From: Ignavibacteriales bacterium
GTDB taxonomy: Bacteria; Bacteroidota; Ignavibacteria; Ignavibacteriales; SURF-24
Reading direction: 5' to 3'
DNA length: 47,854 bases
NCBI GenBank assembly: GCA_003599415.1
Contig: QZKB01000119.1
Span: 1-47,854 of the forward strand
How positions within the stretch are numbered: position 1 is the stretch's first letter; every line of letters begins with the position of its first letter. Under the pieces are notes generated by a model. It did not search any database and was not told the origin of the DNA. It saw only the letters and a program-made list of their open reading frames with translations. Shown in pieces: positions 46,376 through 47,854 of this stretch. Both the position numbers and the translations under genes were made by a program.

Positions 46376-46406
46376 TTGACAATTTGAATAATGAATTTGA
46401 TATTTA
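46376..46406 (+). promoter_or_regulatory. Candidate promoter of the barrel-DUF2461 pair
   Basis: TTGACA (46376-46381) is followed after 19 bases by TATTTA (46401-46406), a slightly long spacer. The start codon at 46426 is 19 bases beyond, giving a short leader. Overlapping TGAATTTG (46392-46399) is one mismatch from a Bacteroidota -7 box but lacks a well-placed -33. Confidence 0.4.
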
Positions 46407-46425
46407 GAACAAAAAAGACAGAGTT

Positions 46426-47067
46426 ATGAAAAGAGCATTATTAATAATGCTTTTTCTCCCTATTGCATTTCTGAATGCACAGCAGCTTGGAGAAATGGCA
46501 CCAGAAAAGCCAAGAGAAATTTTCCCCGACAAATCGATTGGTTTAGACTTTATGTTTACCGAGGGTGGATTCGGTCTTGGAAGTTTCTTTAGACACAACC
46601 TTACTAATTCGCTTTCGTTTTTTACGGACATCTCTTTCTCTGAAGGAAAAGACTCCCGCGAAGTGGAATATGTAACTTACTGGGGAGAGACTTATACTCC
46701 CGGCAAAAAGAACAGGATATTTTTAGTCCCGTTAAATTTTGGTTTACAGCAGCGCTTGTTTGAAAATGTTATTACTGACAATCTCAGGCCGTATATCAAC
46801 TTCGGTGTTGGTCCTAGTATGATTGTTACAACTCCTTATGACAGAGAATTTTTTAATTCGTTTTCCAAAGCACAAGCGCGTTATACACTTGGTGGCTATA
46901 TCGGAATCGGAGCTAACTTCGGATTGGACAAATCAAGTTTACTTGGAATTAATATACGCTACTATGAAATCAGATTTTTCGATAAAGGTGTTGAAAGCCT
47001 TGATGGTATATATCAAAAAAGTTTAGGCGGTTTTTTCTTTACGATAAACATTGGAATAATGTATTGA
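46426..47067 (+). CDS. Outer-membrane beta-barrel protein, function unknown
   Basis: A protein of 213 residues. A signal peptide (about 1-19, ending LNAQ) is followed by amphipathic strands (SIGLDFMFTEGGFGLGSFFRHN, LRPYINFGVGPSMIV, GGYIGIGANFGLD, LGINIRYYEIRFF) and the terminal FFFTINIGIMY, as in small outer-membrane barrels. I recognise no specific family. Its stop overlaps the TTG start of the DUF2461 gene, which implies coupled translation. Confidence 0.78.
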   Translation: MKRALLIMLFLPIAFLNAQQLGEMAPEKPREIFPDKSIGLDFMFTEGGFGLGSFFRHNLTNSLSFFTDISFSEGKDSREVEYVTYWGETYTPGKKNRIFLVPLNFGLQQRLFENVITDNLRPYINFGVGPSMIVTTPYDREFFNSFSKAQARYTLGGYIGIGANFGLDKSSLLGINIRYYEIRFFDKGVESLDGIYQKSLGGFFFTINIGIMY

Positions 47068-47792
47068 AAGAGACAATTCCTGAATTCACCGGATTCAGAA
47101 AAGGAGCCTTTGAATTTTTACGCGACCTTTCGAAGCACAACAATTTAAAATGGTTTAAAGATAACAGGGCACGGTATGATAATGAACTTATTCTTCCTGC
47201 CCGGTCATTCATTGTTGAAATGGGACAGTTCTTTAACCGGTTGAACCCATCTATCAGGACAGAACCCAAGTTTAACGAAACCATTATGCGTTTAAATAAA
47301 GATCTTCGTTTTGCAAAAGGAGAACCTTACAGGAATTATTTACTAATTCATTTCGGCCGGTTTAAAATGGATTCTGAGTTCTATGTTTATATGGATCCGG
47401 ATAATTTTGATTATGGTTTATTCCTTAACAACTCCGAAGGTGAAAATTTTTATCTTAAGAAAAACCTGAAACGTTATCGTAAAGAATTTATAAGCTGCAT
47501 TGAGAAATATAAAATTTCCAAAAGGTTCAGCTTTTTAGAGCTTGGTAAAGAATCCAGGTTAATCGGGAAAACTTTTAATCCATCAAAACATATTGATATA
47601 CTTGAAAATCAAAAGTTCAGCTTGTTGCAGAAATCATTAAAACTTCAGGATAAAAAAATATACTCGCAGAATTTTTTAGTCGAGGTCATAAAAAGTTTCA
47701 CTAATCTATACCCAATCTATTGTTTCGGCATTACAAATCAGCCCTTAAAACTTATAGAAGAATTTGAAAATCATTTTGGAATTATTGAATAA
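47064..47792 (+). CDS. DUF2461-family protein
   Basis: A protein of 242 residues. The pattern GAFEFLRDLSKHNNLKWFKDNRARYDNELILPARSFIVEMG, then RFAKGEPYRNYLLIHFGR and FYVYMDPDNF, matches DUF2461. The start is TTG at 47064, overlapping the barrel gene's stop (TTGA). No in-frame ATG gives the full conserved N-terminus. The function of the family is unknown. It follows a membrane protein but is itself cytoplasmic, with no signal peptide. Confidence 0.85.
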   Translation: MKETIPEFTGFRKGAFEFLRDLSKHNNLKWFKDNRARYDNELILPARSFIVEMGQFFNRLNPSIRTEPKFNETIMRLNKDLRFAKGEPYRNYLLIHFGRFKMDSEFYVYMDPDNFDYGLFLNNSEGENFYLKKNLKRYRKEFISCIEKYKISKRFSFLELGKESRLIGKTFNPSKHIDILENQKFSLLQKSLKLQDKKIYSQNFLVEVIKSFTNLYPIYCFGITNQPLKLIEEFENHFGIIE

Positions 47793-47854
47793 ACAAATTT
47801 TAATAGAATCTTAAACACCAAAATAATTTTTTTATTTTTTAACAATGTATTTAC

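Noticed and set aside
1..47854. Mobile element, prophage, CRISPR array or toxin-antitoxin pair
   Set aside because: No transposase, integrase, phage structural gene, regularly spaced repeats or paired small genes of that type were seen on either strand.

Overview
The window is AT-rich chromosomal DNA from a Bacteroidota/Chlorobi-group bacterium, most probably an Ignavibacteria-like lineage. This is inferred from gene content, not from a marker tree. The supporting features are a type IX secretion (T9SS) C-terminal sorting domain, a PorV/PorQ-type barrel, two TonB-dependent receptors with N-terminal carboxypeptidase-regulatory-like domains, a beta-propeller/Y_Y_Y sensor kinase, and -7 elements of the TAnnTTTG type alongside one classical sigma70 promoter. 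I see no tRNA, rRNA, insertion sequence, prophage or CRISPR array. About 39 genes fill nearly the whole window.

Left part (1-12974). A truncated terminator is followed by a propeller sensor kinase and its NarL-type regulator. Convergent to these lie a YdeI/OmdA-family protein, a GNAT acetyltransferase and a large soluble PAS/GAF kinase. The PAS kinase has a perfect TTGACA-N17-TATAAT promoter. Then come an exported M28 peptidase with a strong terminator, a small barrel protein, an exported two-DTG aspartic protease, and an acidic lipoprotein with a 10-residue repeat.

Middle part (13140-25111). A four-gene + strand run encodes a TonB-dependent receptor, a TPR-like exported protein, a Tat-exported DUF362 protein and a DUF6599-like protein. 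An acyl-ACP thioesterase, a rubrerythrin-VIT1 fusion and a long-form SppA follow. A 385-base gap upstream of sppA holds a possible small RNA. Two GNAT acetyltransferases and a DHCW-type cupin come next.

Surface module (24086-31393, - strand). A TonB-dependent receptor, a 1087-residue T9SS-sorted protein and a PorV/PorQ-like barrel form one apparent operon ended by a hairpin terminator. This is the best candidate for an under-described multi-gene system. A second candidate is the compact operon at 31647-34304, which combines an LCM-type and an ICMT-type methyltransferase with DUF4440, coiled-coil and DUF3788 proteins.

Right part. After a proline-iminopeptidase-like hydrolase comes a tightly packed - strand housekeeping operon, in transcription order greA, ribD, ribE, tilS, hpt, ftsH and a SEC59/VTE5-type CTP-dependent kinase. 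It is separated by a clear terminator from an upstream pair made of a CYTH protein and an AddB-like Fe-S nuclease. The window closes with an outer-membrane barrel gene translationally coupled to a DUF2461 gene that starts with TTG.
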